Shown: positions 34,839 through 42,962, numbered from the stretch's first letter. The stretch is DNA of 64,000 bases from an uncultured Verrucomicrobiota bacterium (GCA_903898675.1 CAIUGM010000022.1:1-64000), one strand, 5' to 3'. Notes: a model not told the origin generated them from the sequence alone. Numbers and translations are program-made.

Positions 34839-37184
34839 TTATTCGCCCGCGAGAAAGCGCTCCAGCGCGTCGCTCACCAGCAAATCCGTGTGCCGGTAGT
34901 TCCGCGGAGCCATCCGGGCCACACCGGCAAAGGGCCATAACGCATCGACGGACAAGGCGACCCGGTAGAGCCGGGCGGCGTCCAGTTTGCCCGTTTCGAT
35001 GCCGGCGCCGGGGTAGATGGAAATCGGTGGCGCCTTATCCGCCGCCAGCTTGCCAGCCAGCTCCGTCAACTCCGCCCCGGTCATGTCGCACACCCCGATA
35101 TGCAGGTCATAATACAGCGTCGCGAGGTCCGAGACGCGCGTGACCCCGGTCACGGCCAGCGGCACCGGCCCGGGCAGGTCGTTCCCGACCAGGGCGATCT
35201 CCGCTCCGGCAGCCCGGCGGATCGCGGCGCCGTACCTGGCGGTGTAGTCGTTGAAGGTCCGGATGGCCGCGGGCACGAGGGGTGACTGTTCCCGGCCCGG
35301 CGTCCAGTGCCAGCGGCTGTCAAAGGTGCGGGTGGCGACAAACGTGGGCGCGGCCGCGTTCATCACCATGAAATCGGCTTCGAACAGGGTGGGCACCCCG
35401 CCCATCAGGAGCGGGACAAACGAACCCGCCGCGTAGGCTGCGGGGTCGGCGGATGCCACCCAGAAGATCAACCGGTCCGGCGCGAGCGGATTGTAGTGTA
35501 CGAGCCCGAGCACATTGCCCTTACCCGGCAGCTTGAGGCCGTCGCTGCAGGTGATGGCTTCGCCCGCGAACTGGACCGGCAACCGGTCGGCCAGCCGCGC
35601 CACCACTGCATTCTGCGCCGCGGTGCCGATCAGCACGAGATGACAGCGCGCGATTTGCGCCTCGGTCACGGCGGTGTCCGCCGCGATGTTCAGGTGGCCG
35701 TAAAGATTCTGGCTGTGGGGCACGCCGTCCGGCCCGAGGTCGCCGCCATCCGCCAGCCACGCCGCATTGGGGCTCTTGCTGGCCGCCTCCGCCGCGGCGC
35801 GCAGCGCCGACCGCTCGAGCTCGGTGCCCCCGGTGCCATAGACGATGAGCAGCGGTTCGCCGTCATAGAGCAGCGTCGCGCTGCCGGGCGTGTGCAGGCG
35901 GAACGGCAGCGCCGCGGCCCCGGCTTCGAACGCCCACCCCTGCTCGCCGCGCACCAGCACGGCTTCCCCGGGCAGCGGGGCCGGCAGGGTGATGGGCACC
36001 GCGCCATTCACCGCCACTTGCAAAGGCTGCGCCCGGTCGAACGGCGACTCCGCCAGCCGCAGGCGCAGCCGGTCGATGTTGGTCAGCTGCGCGAAGAGCT
36101 GGTTGCCGACCCCGGCACTGAGGACAAACCGCGCCGGCTTGGGCGCCGCCCCCCATTCGACCACCTCGCCCCACCAGCCGCGCAGCGCGCCGCCGTCGGT
36201 CGCGGTGTAGTCGATGTGGCGCACGGTGCGCGAGTCGGGCCGCACCTGCGCCAGCTCCCAGGCCGCGCCGCGCTCGTTGCCTTCCTTGTAATCCCACACC
36301 GCGTGACCGTAGCCGTTGGTCTCGTCGAAGATCACCTGGCCGCCTAGCTCGCGCAGCCGCGCCAGCGGGCCGCGGTCGTGGAGCACCGGCACCGTATAGT
36401 CGTCCGCACTGTGGGTGGCATAGATCGGCAGGGTCAGCAGGTTCCCGACCGGCACAAAACTCGCGTAGCCGCACACCGGCCGGCCCGAGGCCCAGCGGTG
36501 CGGATAGCGCGAGCCCAGCCGGTAGGTGCCGCCGCCGCCCATGCTGCCGCCGTTGAGGTGAATCCGGTCGGGATCGATGGCCCAGTGCGCCTGCACGTAG
36601 GCGATCACGTCCAGCACATCCGCCTCGGACAGCGTCCGGTAGCCACCCCCGCGCGAGCGGCCCAGCACCGCCAGGTCGAGCGAGCCCGGGTGGGATGCCA
36701 TGCCGGTCGAGTGCTCGAGGTGGTTGCCGCTGTAGCCGTGCATATAAACCGACAAAGGCGCGGGATGCCTCGGGTTGTAGTCCGTCGGGATCGCCATCTT
36801 GAAAGGCTGGCCCGAGCCGTCGGCGGCCGATTCATAGGCCCATTCCTGCACGCCGGTCAGCGTCGCCAATAAATGCGGGTTGGCGGTGATGCGTTCCACC
36901 CATTCCGCCAGCCGCTTGGTCTTGGCGAGCGCCGCCTCGCTCGCGGCCCCGTCCTTCGCCACCGCGGTCTCCGCCTCAAAGCGCAGGAACTTGATCCAGC
37001 CGCGATAGTCGGCCAGGTCGGCCCGGGCCAGCGCGGCCTCGGCTTGCCCGCGCGCCTGGTCCAGCAGCCGGGCCGCGTCGGCCGCGGACGGCGGAGGTGC
37101 TTTCGCCTCGGCGCGGGCGACGGACGCCAGACTCAGTCCGCTGATGAGGGCCAAGCCGGTGATCAGGCGTTGCAGGGTATTCAT
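34839..37184 (-). CDS. Secreted two-part esterase (PHB-depolymerase/PET-hydrolase-like fold)
   Basis: 781 residues with signal peptide (ITGLALISGLSLASVARA). An N-terminal helical region is followed by an alpha/beta-hydrolase part: SVYMHGYSGNHLEHSTG, nucleophile elbow LNGGSMGGGGTYRLGSRYPH, acid in THSADDYTVPV, and His in NGYGHAVWDYKE, the order of a catalytic triad. The C-terminal half (~400-780) contains a further FVLSAGVGNQLFAQLTNIDR region and a region resembling 5'-nucleotidase C-terminal repeats (FNDYTARYGAAIRRAAGAEI, ISIYPGAG). The substrate is unknown. It lies between parE and parC on the opposite strand. Confidence 0.75.
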   Translation of the reverse strand: MNTLQRLITGLALISGLSLASVARAEAKAPPPSAADAARLLDQARGQAEAALARADLADYRGWIKFLRFEAETAVAKDGAASEAALAKTKRLAEWVERITANPHLLATLTGVQEWAYESAADGSGQPFKMAIPTDYNPRHPAPLSVYMHGYSGNHLEHSTGMASHPGSLDLAVLGRSRGGGYRTLSEADVLDVIAYVQAHWAIDPDRIHLNGGSMGGGGTYRLGSRYPHRWASGRPVCGYASFVPVGNLLTLPIYATHSADDYTVPVLHDRGPLARLRELGGQVIFDETNGYGHAVWDYKEGNERGAAWELAQVRPDSRTVRHIDYTATDGGALRGWWGEVVEWGAAPKPARFVLSAGVGNQLFAQLTNIDRLRLRLAESPFDRAQPLQVAVNGAVPITLPAPLPGEAVLVRGEQGWAFEAGAAALPFRLHTPGSATLLYDGEPLLIVYGTGGTELERSALRAAAEAASKSPNAAWLADGGDLGPDGVPHSQNLYGHLNIAADTAVTEAQIARCHLVLIGTAAQNAVVARLADRLPVQFAGEAITCSDGLKLPGKGNVLGLVHYNPLAPDRLIFWVASADPAAYAAGSFVPLLMGGVPTLFEADFMVMNAAAPTFVATRTFDSRWHWTPGREQSPLVPAAIRTFNDYTARYGAAIRRAAGAEIALVGNDLPGPVPLAVTGVTRVSDLATLYYDLHIGVCDMTGAELTELAGKLAADKAPPISIYPGAGIETGKLDAARLYRVALSVDALWPFAGVARMAPRNYRHTDLLVSDALERFLAGE

Positions 37185-37327
37185 AAAGACACGCAGGGGG
37201 TAGAAGTTTAATCCAGCAGACGCCCGGCAGCAAAAGCCGCCCTGACCGCCATGGCAACCCTGCCTTGCCTGCCCGCGGCCCGTGCTGGTTTAAACGCGGA
37301 GCCCGCCGGGAACGCGGACTCCGTTCT

Positions 37328-37574
37328 TGATTCACCGCAGAATTCACGGAATACACAGCAGATGACCCAGGCTTTCCACCGGAGCTAACGAAGAAAATCG
37401 CTTATCCTCAAAACCAGCCCTGGCTCCCCTCTGTTTCCTCCCCAAAAAATACCCCTCCGTGTGTACAGTGTATTCTGTGGTTCCCCCCCTGCGTCTCTGT
37501 GACCCTGTGGTTCAAACCCTTTCCCCCGATTAGCGTCAATTAGCGGTTCAAAAACCCGATTTTCATCTCCCGAA
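37328..37574. repeat. Repeat block before parC, partly duplicating the block at 34.7 kb
   Basis: It contains CACCGCAGAATTCACGGAAT (37331) and inverse TGTACAGTGTATTCTGTGG, then CTGCGTCTCTGTGACCCTGT (37489), GGTTCAAACCCTTTCCCCCG and ATTAGCGTCAATTAGCGG. Bases 37489-37557 are a direct repeat of 34721-34797 with few differences. The rest of the 390-base gap to the esterase is non-coding. Confidence 0.75.
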
Positions 37575-39761
37575 ATGGCCAAGAAGAAACCCACCAAGAA
37601 AAACGACCAAGCCGAGCTACCGCTGGGCGGCGACATGCCGCCGGAGCAGGAAACAGGGAGCAGGGAGCAAGGAGCCAAGCCCTCAACCCCTCCGTCTTCC
37701 GGCTCCGATCTCCCTTCTCCTTCCTCCCTTCTTCCTTCTCCCGCGGCGTCGGACGCCCCGCCGCCCCCCAAGCGCAAGAAGGGCGAAAAGGTCCAGGACG
37801 AACAGGCCCCGCTCGCCCAGAGCTACCGCAATTGGTTCCTCGACTACGCCAGCTACGTCATCCTCGACCGCGCGGTCCCGCACATCGACGACGGCCTGAA
37901 GCCCGTTCAGCGGCGCGTGCTCCACACGCTCTGGGACATGGACGACGGCCGTTTCCACAAGGTCGCCAATGTCGTCGGCGCCACGATGAAGCTCCACCCG
38001 CACGGCGACGCCTCCATCGGCGCCGCGCTCGTGGCCATCGGCCAGCGCGCCTGGCTCATCGAGCCGCAGGGCAACTACGGCAACCTCCTCACCGGCGACG
38101 ATGCCGCCGCGCCCCGTTACATCGAGGCCCGCCTGACCAATTTCGCCAAGGACGTCCTCTTCAACCCGAAGACCACCACCTGGCAGCTCAGCTACGACGG
38201 CCGCAACAAGGAGCCGATCACCCTCCCCGCCAAGTTCCCCATCGTCCTCCTCGAGGGCGCCGAGGGCATCGCGGTCGGCCTCTCGACCAAGATCCTCCCG
38301 CACAACTTCAACGACCTCTGCCGCGCGGCGATCAACCACCTTCAGGGAAAAACCTTCCGCATCCTGCCCGACTTCCCGACCGGCGGCACCGCCGACTTCG
38401 CGGAATACAACGACGGCGAGCGCGGCGGCAAGGTGAAGGTCCGCGCCAAGATCGAGGAGCGCTCCAAGTACCTCCTCGCCATCACCGAGCTCCCCTACGG
38501 CGTCACCACCGAGTCGCTCATCGAGTCCATCCTCGCCGCCAACGCCAAGGGCAAGATCAAGGTCAAGCACGTCGACGACAACACCGCCGACAAGGTCGAG
38601 ATTCTCGTCCACCTGCCGCAGGGCGCCGAGCCCGACAAGGTCATCCAGCAGCTCTACGTCTTCACCAGCTGCCAGGTGCAGCTCAACCCCGCCGCGTGCG
38701 TCATTGTCCGCGACGCCAAGACCGGCGACGACAAGCCGCAGTTCCTCGGCGTCCGCGACATCCTCAAGACCAGCGCCGAGGCCACCCGGGAACTCCTCAA
38801 GCGCGAACTCGAGATCAAGCTCGGCGAACTCGAGCAGCAGTGGCACTGGGATTCCCTCGAGCGCATCTTCATCGAGGAGCGCATCTACCGCCTCATCGAG
38901 AAATCCAAGACCTGGGAAAGCGTCCTCGAGGAAATCCGCGGCGGCCTGAAGCCGTTCCTGAAGCAGCTCCGCAAGGACGTGACGGAGGAGGACATCACGC
39001 GCCTGACCGAGATCCGCATCAAGCGCATCTCCGCCTACAACCGGTTCCAGGCCGACGAGGCCATGAAGAAGATCGAGGAAGGCATCAAGGAGACGAAGGC
39101 CAACCTCCGGAAGCTCACCGAGTACGCCGTCGCCTGGTTCGAGATGCTGCAGGAAAAATACGGCAAGGGCATCAAGCGCCGCACCACCCAAGGCGACGTC
39201 GAGCAGATCGACGCCTCGGAGGTCGTCTCCGCCAACCAGCGTCTCTACGTCAACCGCGAGGACGGCTTCATCGGCCTGAACTGGCGCCAGCACGAGTTCG
39301 TCACCGAGTGCACGATCCTCGACAGCGTCCTCACGATCATGGGCGACGCGAGCCTCAAGGTCACGAAGGTCGCCGACAAAACCTTCATGGGCCTCGACAT
39401 CAAGCACGTCGCCATCTGGCCGAAGGAAGGCGACACGAAGTTCTACACGATGATCTACCGCGACGGCCCCGAGGGAAAGACCTACGCCAAGAAATTCCAA
39501 ATCGGCGGCCTGAGCCGCGACAAGCTGTACCCCCTCGCCAAGACCGAGGGCTCGAAGCTGCTGTGGCTCGACATCGCCGAGAAGGAAAAGGACATGCCGA
39601 AATCAATCCACGTCTCCCTCGACGGCCGAAGCGGAGCCCGAGTGAGAGAGCTGGACTTTGACCTGACCCCCGTCCCCGTGAGCACCCGCACGTCCAAAGG
39701 TCTCCTTGTGACCAAATGGGCAATTAAAGAGATCAAAATTAACGATCTCTCGCTCAAGTAA
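37575..39761 (+). CDS. parC: DNA topoisomerase IV subunit A (ParC)
   Basis: 728 residues. The core is intact: SYVILDRAVPHIDDGLKPVQ, HPHGDASIGAALVAIGQ, the catalytic tyrosine in AAPRYIEARLTNF, LLEGAEGIAVGLSTKILPH, then coiled-coil and tower and a C-terminal domain without gyrase box. Residues ~22-66 are odd: low-complexity Gln/Ser/Pro sequence encoded by TTCTCCC-type and GGGAGCAGGGAGCAAGGAGC repeats found elsewhere between genes. The last 17 codons (VTKWAIKEIKINDLSLK) are AT-richer than the gene and duplicated 116 bases downstream with different synonymous choices. It pairs with ParE for chromosome decatenation. Confidence 0.93.
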   Translation: MAKKKPTKKNDQAELPLGGDMPPEQETGSREQGAKPSTPPSSGSDLPSPSSLLPSPAASDAPPPPKRKKGEKVQDEQAPLAQSYRNWFLDYASYVILDRAVPHIDDGLKPVQRRVLHTLWDMDDGRFHKVANVVGATMKLHPHGDASIGAALVAIGQRAWLIEPQGNYGNLLTGDDAAAPRYIEARLTNFAKDVLFNPKTTTWQLSYDGRNKEPITLPAKFPIVLLEGAEGIAVGLSTKILPHNFNDLCRAAINHLQGKTFRILPDFPTGGTADFAEYNDGERGGKVKVRAKIEERSKYLLAITELPYGVTTESLIESILAANAKGKIKVKHVDDNTADKVEILVHLPQGAEPDKVIQQLYVFTSCQVQLNPAACVIVRDAKTGDDKPQFLGVRDILKTSAEATRELLKRELEIKLGELEQQWHWDSLERIFIEERIYRLIEKSKTWESVLEEIRGGLKPFLKQLRKDVTEEDITRLTEIRIKRISAYNRFQADEAMKKIEEGIKETKANLRKLTEYAVAWFEMLQEKYGKGIKRRTTQGDVEQIDASEVVSANQRLYVNREDGFIGLNWRQHEFVTECTILDSVLTIMGDASLKVTKVADKTFMGLDIKHVAIWPKEGDTKFYTMIYRDGPEGKTYAKKFQIGGLSRDKLYPLAKTEGSKLLWLDIAEKEKDMPKSIHVSLDGRSGARVRELDFDLTPVPVSTRTSKGLLVTKWAIKEIKINDLSLK

Positions 39762-39823
39762 CGCACGCCATTTGGCCTCATCGCTTGCCGCGCCGTAGTT
39801 CCGTCCCTGCGGGACGAAGGCGG

Positions 39824-39877
39824 GTCACCAAGTGGGCGATCAAAGAAGTCAAAGCCAACGACATCGCCCTGAAGTAA
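39824..39877 (+). pseudogene. Detached second copy of the parC 3' end
   Basis: The bases encode VTKWAIKEVKANDIALK and a TAA, i.e. the ParC C-terminus again (the functional one reads VTKWAIKEIKINDLSLK). Codons here are GC-rich like the rest of parC, while the copy used by parC is AT-rich, so this is probably the original end, pushed 116 bases downstream. No start codon makes it a gene of its own. Confidence 0.8.
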
Positions 39878-39942
39878 GGTAGCGCGGACTCCGCTCCGTG
39901 CTCGCCTTGCAGGGACGTCGCTCCGCGGGGTCCACGTTACCG
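39878..39942. repeat. Inverted repeat GGTAGCGCGGACTCCGC type
   Basis: GGTAGCGCGGACTCCGCTCC is answered by CGCTCCGCGGGGTCCACGTT and ACC. A similar fold, GTAGTTCCAGGAGCGCGGCC with GCGCTCCAACGCGGCTAC, occurs at 58165-58217. It lies between the detached parC end and the toxin-antitoxin pair. Confidence 0.55.
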
Positions 39943-40001
39943 CCGGGCCGCCCCGCAAAACTCGCCCTTGCCTGACTCCTCTTCCCCCGTATGTTCCCGG
40001 C

Positions 40002-40196
40002 ATGAGCACCGTGCAGGAAATCGAGACCGCCATCAGCCGTCTTTCCCCCGCGGAAATGCGCCTGGTGCGTGATTGGTTGGAAAACCAGCTCGAAGACCGG
40101 TTGGAAATGACGAATGAGTTCAAGGGCCGCATCGAGAGTTCGGAACGCCAGATGGCTGAAGGCCAGCGTCCGCGCACTCGATCCAGCCCTGAATGA
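40002..40196 (+). CDS. Antitoxin of a RelE/ParE-type system
   Basis: 64 residues, acidic helix-rich start MSTVQEIETAISRLSPAEMR followed by DWLENQLEDRLEMTNEFKGR and a basic tail. Proteins with this LSPAEMR-x-x-x-WLE pattern are found as antitoxins before RelE-like toxins. The stop overlaps the toxin start (ATGA), which is typical of translationally coupled toxin-antitoxin pairs. The operon is likely autoregulated, but I saw no clear operator. Confidence 0.75.
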   Translation: MSTVQEIETAISRLSPAEMRLVRDWLENQLEDRLEMTNEFKGRIESSERQMAEGQRPRTRSSPE

Positions 40197-40450
40197 GCCG
40201 CTCACTTCAGGTCTACTACGCCACGTTCGACGAGGTATTCCTCGGATTGCCCGACGGCATTCGTCACCGGATTGAAGCTGCCCTGGATGACATGGGCCTG
40301 CGCCTCGGCTCTTATCCGCACTACCGGATGACCGGCGGCAACCGCTACCGGCTTCGCGTCGGCGACTACCGGATCATATACACTTTCGACCCAGCCTTGA
40401 ACGAGATCCACCTCCTCGCCGTCGGCCACCGCCGCGAGATTTACCGGTAG
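40193..40450 (+). CDS. RelE/ParE-family toxin
   Basis: 85 residues. LQVYYATFDEVFLGLPDGIR, ALDDMGLRLG, YRMTGGNRYRLRVGDYRIIY and LLAVGHRREIYR are the RelE/ParE superfamily pattern, with conserved R/Y in GDYRIIY and GHRREIY. RelE toxins cut mRNA on the ribosome; ParE toxins attack gyrase; sequence alone does not separate them here, though the length and GHRREIYR end resemble mRNA interferases. It directly follows the antitoxin and sits downstream of parC. Confidence 0.85.
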   Translation: MSRSLQVYYATFDEVFLGLPDGIRHRIEAALDDMGLRLGSYPHYRMTGGNRYRLRVGDYRIIYTFDPALNEIHLLAVGHRREIYR

Positions 40451-40500
40451 GCCCCCGCGGGCCACGCCTTGCCTCTCCAGCCTCCCACCTTCTTCCCACT

Positions 40501-40550
40501 CCCTCCCCCTTTCTCCCTTCTCCCTCCCCCTTTCTCCCTTCTCCCTTTCC
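40501..40550. repeat. Tandem pyrimidine repeat (21-bp unit, two copies)
   Basis: Two copies of a 21-base C/T unit containing CCCCCTTTCTCCCTTCTCC occur back to back, followed by CTTTCCC. Located between the toxin gene and the deacetylase gene (convergent). The same TTCTCCC theme is at 50201-50249 and, translated, inside parC. Confidence 0.75.
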
Positions 40551-41309
40551 CTACTTCCCCGCCCCCAACACCGCCGTCAGATCCACGATCTTACTCTGAT
40601 CCTGCCGGGCAAACGCCTCGGCGTAGGTGCAACGGGACTCATTGCCGCGGAACCGTTCCATCTGCCCGTGGAGAAATTCCGTTTCGTAGGTGACAGCATT
40701 GACGCCTTGGCTGACGTGCATGAACAGCGCGTCGTGCTTGCGCTTGAGCACCGAGCCGATGTCGACGTGATCGGTCGGCTGAAAGCTCATAGTTTGGTGA
40801 CCGGTCATCGCCTCCATGTAATAGAGCGCGAACTTTTTCCCGCCGTACAGCCAGGCATCGTAGACCAGGTTCCAGCAGGCCCGGTGATCGCGATGCGCGT
40901 CGATCGGCCAGTGGGTGATAACCAGGTCCGGTTTCTGTTCCTGCAAGAACTCCCCCATCTTCTGGTACCGCGCCTTGTCCACGACCGTGGCCCCATCGAT
41001 CTCCCCGAAGAACACGGCCTTGACCCCCAAGAGCTCGCAAGCCCGCAAGGCCTCCTTCCGCCGGATCTCCGCCGCCTCCTTCTCCCCCGTCCCCGCGATC
41101 CCCGCCTCTCCGGTCGTCAGATAGACGCTCGTCACGTCATGCCCCGCCGCCGCCGCGAGTGCTAGCAACCCTCCCGCACAAGATTCCGGATCATCCGGAT
41201 GAGCCCCAATAACCAAAATCTTCAACCGCGCCCGCTCCGCCCCCTCCACACTCGCGACGCAGCAAGCCAGCAAAATCACCCCAACCCAGAACCGAACAGT
41301 GTGAGACAT
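40551..41309 (-). CDS. Secreted PIG-L/LmbE-family deacetylase
   Basis: 252 residues from the ATG at 41309, with signal peptide (VRFWVGVILLACCVASVEGA). Zinc-site motif HPDDPESCAGG with VIGAHPDDPE, and the second ligand in DAHRDHRACWNL. The family removes acetyl from N-acetylglucosamine-linked lipids or sugars; export suggests a free-sugar or polysaccharide substrate. Neighbours (TA pair, AbrB protein) do not help. Confidence 0.88.
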   Translation of the reverse strand: MSHTVRFWVGVILLACCVASVEGAERARLKILVIGAHPDDPESCAGGLLALAAAAGHDVTSVYLTTGEAGIAGTGEKEAAEIRRKEALRACELLGVKAVFFGEIDGATVVDKARYQKMGEFLQEQKPDLVITHWPIDAHRDHRACWNLVYDAWLYGGKKFALYYMEAMTGHQTMSFQPTDHVDIGSVLKRKHDALFMHVSQGVNAVTYETEFLHGQMERFRGNESRCTYAEAFARQDQSKIVDLTAVLGAGK

Positions 41310-41340
41310 GACCAAAGTAAGCCCGAGCCTCACGTTCGTT

Positions 41341-41511
41341 TCAACGTCGCATTCCTGTCTCGCCTAACTTCAGCAGGAACGCTCCCGACGGAGTCACCTC
41401 AAACGCCACCTTTGACCCGCCCTTGATGCCATACTTCTTCCGCAATGGTGCCGGAATTGTCACGCGCCCCCGCGTCGAAAACTTCACTTGGTAGGTTGGC
41501 TCTGTATTCAT
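41341..41511 (-). CDS. AbrB/MazE-family DNA-binding protein (orphan antitoxin-like)
   Basis: 56 residues (MNTEPTYQVKFSTRGRVTIP then APLRKKYGIKGGSKVAFEVT), a complete swapped-hairpin AbrB domain. It is too short to appear in simple ORF scans. Such domains act as antitoxins, commonly of PIN toxins, or as promoters' repressors. No PIN gene is next to it; on the other side the divergent HNH nuclease gene starts about 86 bases away. It lies in a lower-GC patch and its own operon boundary is unclear. Confidence 0.75.
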   Translation of the reverse strand: MNTEPTYQVKFSTRGRVTIPAPLRKKYGIKGGSKVAFEVTPSGAFLLKLGETGMRR

Positions 41512-41596
41512 GGCATCGGTATGCCCTTCTCGATCGGCTATTGAAAGTCCGAATACTTCCCATTGCCTTCACGGTGTCAGACCGTATCCAGGACGC

Positions 41597-42466
41597 GTGG
41601 CCAACGCCGTGTTCATCACTAAGATTAATTCGATTTACGACGACGCCGTTGAAGAGCGTTACCACTTCCCCAAAATGTATCTGTCTCGGATCGAGCGGAC
41701 CGTCGGGGATTGGATTATCTACTACGAACCGCGCAGTGATGGTGGACGGATGGCATATTTCGCGATGGCTCGCGTGCTTAAGATCGAGCCAGATCCAAAG
41801 CGACCGGGCCACTATTATGCACGGATTAGTGAATATGTGGAGTTTCCAGACACTGTTCCTTTTCGGCCAAATGGCTTATTCCTAGAATCCTCTTTGCAGC
41901 TACCCGACGGAACCCTCAATACGGCGTCGAGCCGGACTGCGATAAGAGCCCTACCTCGAAAGGAATTCGAGAATATCTGCCGACTCGGAATGACCCCAGC
42001 CTTAGAAGATACCAAGAACATTTCGGAGGACACTGTGGCAGAAACCCAGTCCGAATACGGTGGTCCTCGGCCGTCCGTGCTGACCGCCCGCCCTCTGCGA
42101 GACGCGGCCTTTGCTCGCATCGTAAGGAAAGCGTACGATCGAACCTGTGCAATGACAGGCCTCCAGTTAGTCAATGGCGGCGGCCGCTGCGAAATCGAGG
42201 CCGCCCATATTCGCCCCGTCGAAAACGACGGACCCGATTCGCCGCGCAATGGCTTAGCTTTGTGCCGAACCGTTCACTGGCTCTTTGACCGCGGGTTCCT
42301 GTCGCTCGAAGACAACGGAACAATTCTCCAGGCATCCAAACTTGTGCCCGATCCGGTCAAACGCCTGTTGAACCCCGAGGGCAGGGTTCGTCTCCCAAGC
42401 GAAAAAAGTGCGTCGCCCCACAGTGTGTTCCTGCGCTGGCACAGAGAGAACAAATTCAAAGGCTAG
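41597..42466 (+). CDS. HNH endonuclease with N-terminal EVE/PUA-like domain
   Basis: 289 residues if started at the GTG at 41597; GTG at 41609 or an ATG at 41510 are possible. Residues ~1-120 (ITKINSIYDDAVEERYHFPK, VGDWIIYYEPRSDGGRMAYF, HYYARISEYVEFPDTVPFR) look like a PUA/EVE-type modified-base reader. Residues ~180-280 hold an HNH_2 fold: YDRTCAMTGLQLVNGGGRCE, AAHIRPVENDGPDSPRNGLA, CRTVHWLFDRGFLSL, supplying His, Asn and His. GC content is lower than its neighbours. A modification-dependent restriction nuclease is a reasonable reading, not established. Confidence 0.75.
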   Translation: MANAVFITKINSIYDDAVEERYHFPKMYLSRIERTVGDWIIYYEPRSDGGRMAYFAMARVLKIEPDPKRPGHYYARISEYVEFPDTVPFRPNGLFLESSLQLPDGTLNTASSRTAIRALPRKEFENICRLGMTPALEDTKNISEDTVAETQSEYGGPRPSVLTARPLRDAAFARIVRKAYDRTCAMTGLQLVNGGGRCEIEAAHIRPVENDGPDSPRNGLALCRTVHWLFDRGFLSLEDNGTILQASKLVPDPVKRLLNPEGRVRLPSEKSASPHSVFLRWHRENKFKG

Positions 42467-42481
42467 CCTATTGAGCCAAGT

Positions 42482-42910
42482 ATGAGCCATATTGATCCCC
42501 GCTTCCTCCGGATCTGCGAAAGCTACACACGTGCCGTGCTTGAAAAGAACGTCGAGGGTTTCCTCGGGCTCTACCATCCCACGGCCCGGGTCTTTGATAC
42601 GTGGGGCGTGTGGTCCTACGAGGGCGAGACGGCCCGGCGGAAGGTCGTCGAGGCGTGGTTTGGTTCGCTGGGCGCGGAGCGGGTGGCGGTGACGTTTGAC
42701 CGCGTGCAGACGACCGTCACGAGCGACCTGGCTTCGCTCACCGCCCGGGTAATCTACGCGGCGATCTCACCGGCCGGGGTTGAGCTGCGCAGCATGCAGA
42801 ACCGCCTGACCTGGGTGCTCAAACCGGACAACGGCAGCTGGAAGATCCTCCACGAACACACCTCCGTCCCGATCGGCCCCGACCTGAAGGGAATACTAAC
42901 CCGCGACTAA
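42482..42910 (+). CDS. NTF2/SnoaL-like protein
   Basis: 142 residues: YTRAVLEKNVEGFLGLYHPT, ARVFDTWGVWSYEG, LASLTARVIYAAISPAG and LTWVLKPDNGSWKILHEHTS form the cone-shaped NTF2-like fold. No signal peptide. Fold members include isomerases, hydrolases and binding proteins, so the reaction is not assigned. The gene lies 15 bases after the HNH gene and could be cotranscribed, though codon use is again GC-rich here. Confidence 0.72.
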   Translation: MSHIDPRFLRICESYTRAVLEKNVEGFLGLYHPTARVFDTWGVWSYEGETARRKVVEAWFGSLGAERVAVTFDRVQTTVTSDLASLTARVIYAAISPAGVELRSMQNRLTWVLKPDNGSWKILHEHTSVPIGPDLKGILTRD

Positions 42911-42935
42911 GCGCTGTAGATGCGCTGCTTGCGCC

Positions 42936-42962
42936 GAACCGGTCGCAAATAGCGACCGGTTC
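42936..42962. repeat. Perfect 11-bp-arm hairpin downstream of the NTF2-like gene
   Basis: GAACCGGTCGC-aaata-GCGACCGGTTC, a perfect stem with a five-base loop 25 bases after the stop. There is no T-tract after it, so a classical intrinsic terminator is not supported; it may act as a mRNA 3' stabiliser or a protein site. Confidence 0.6.
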
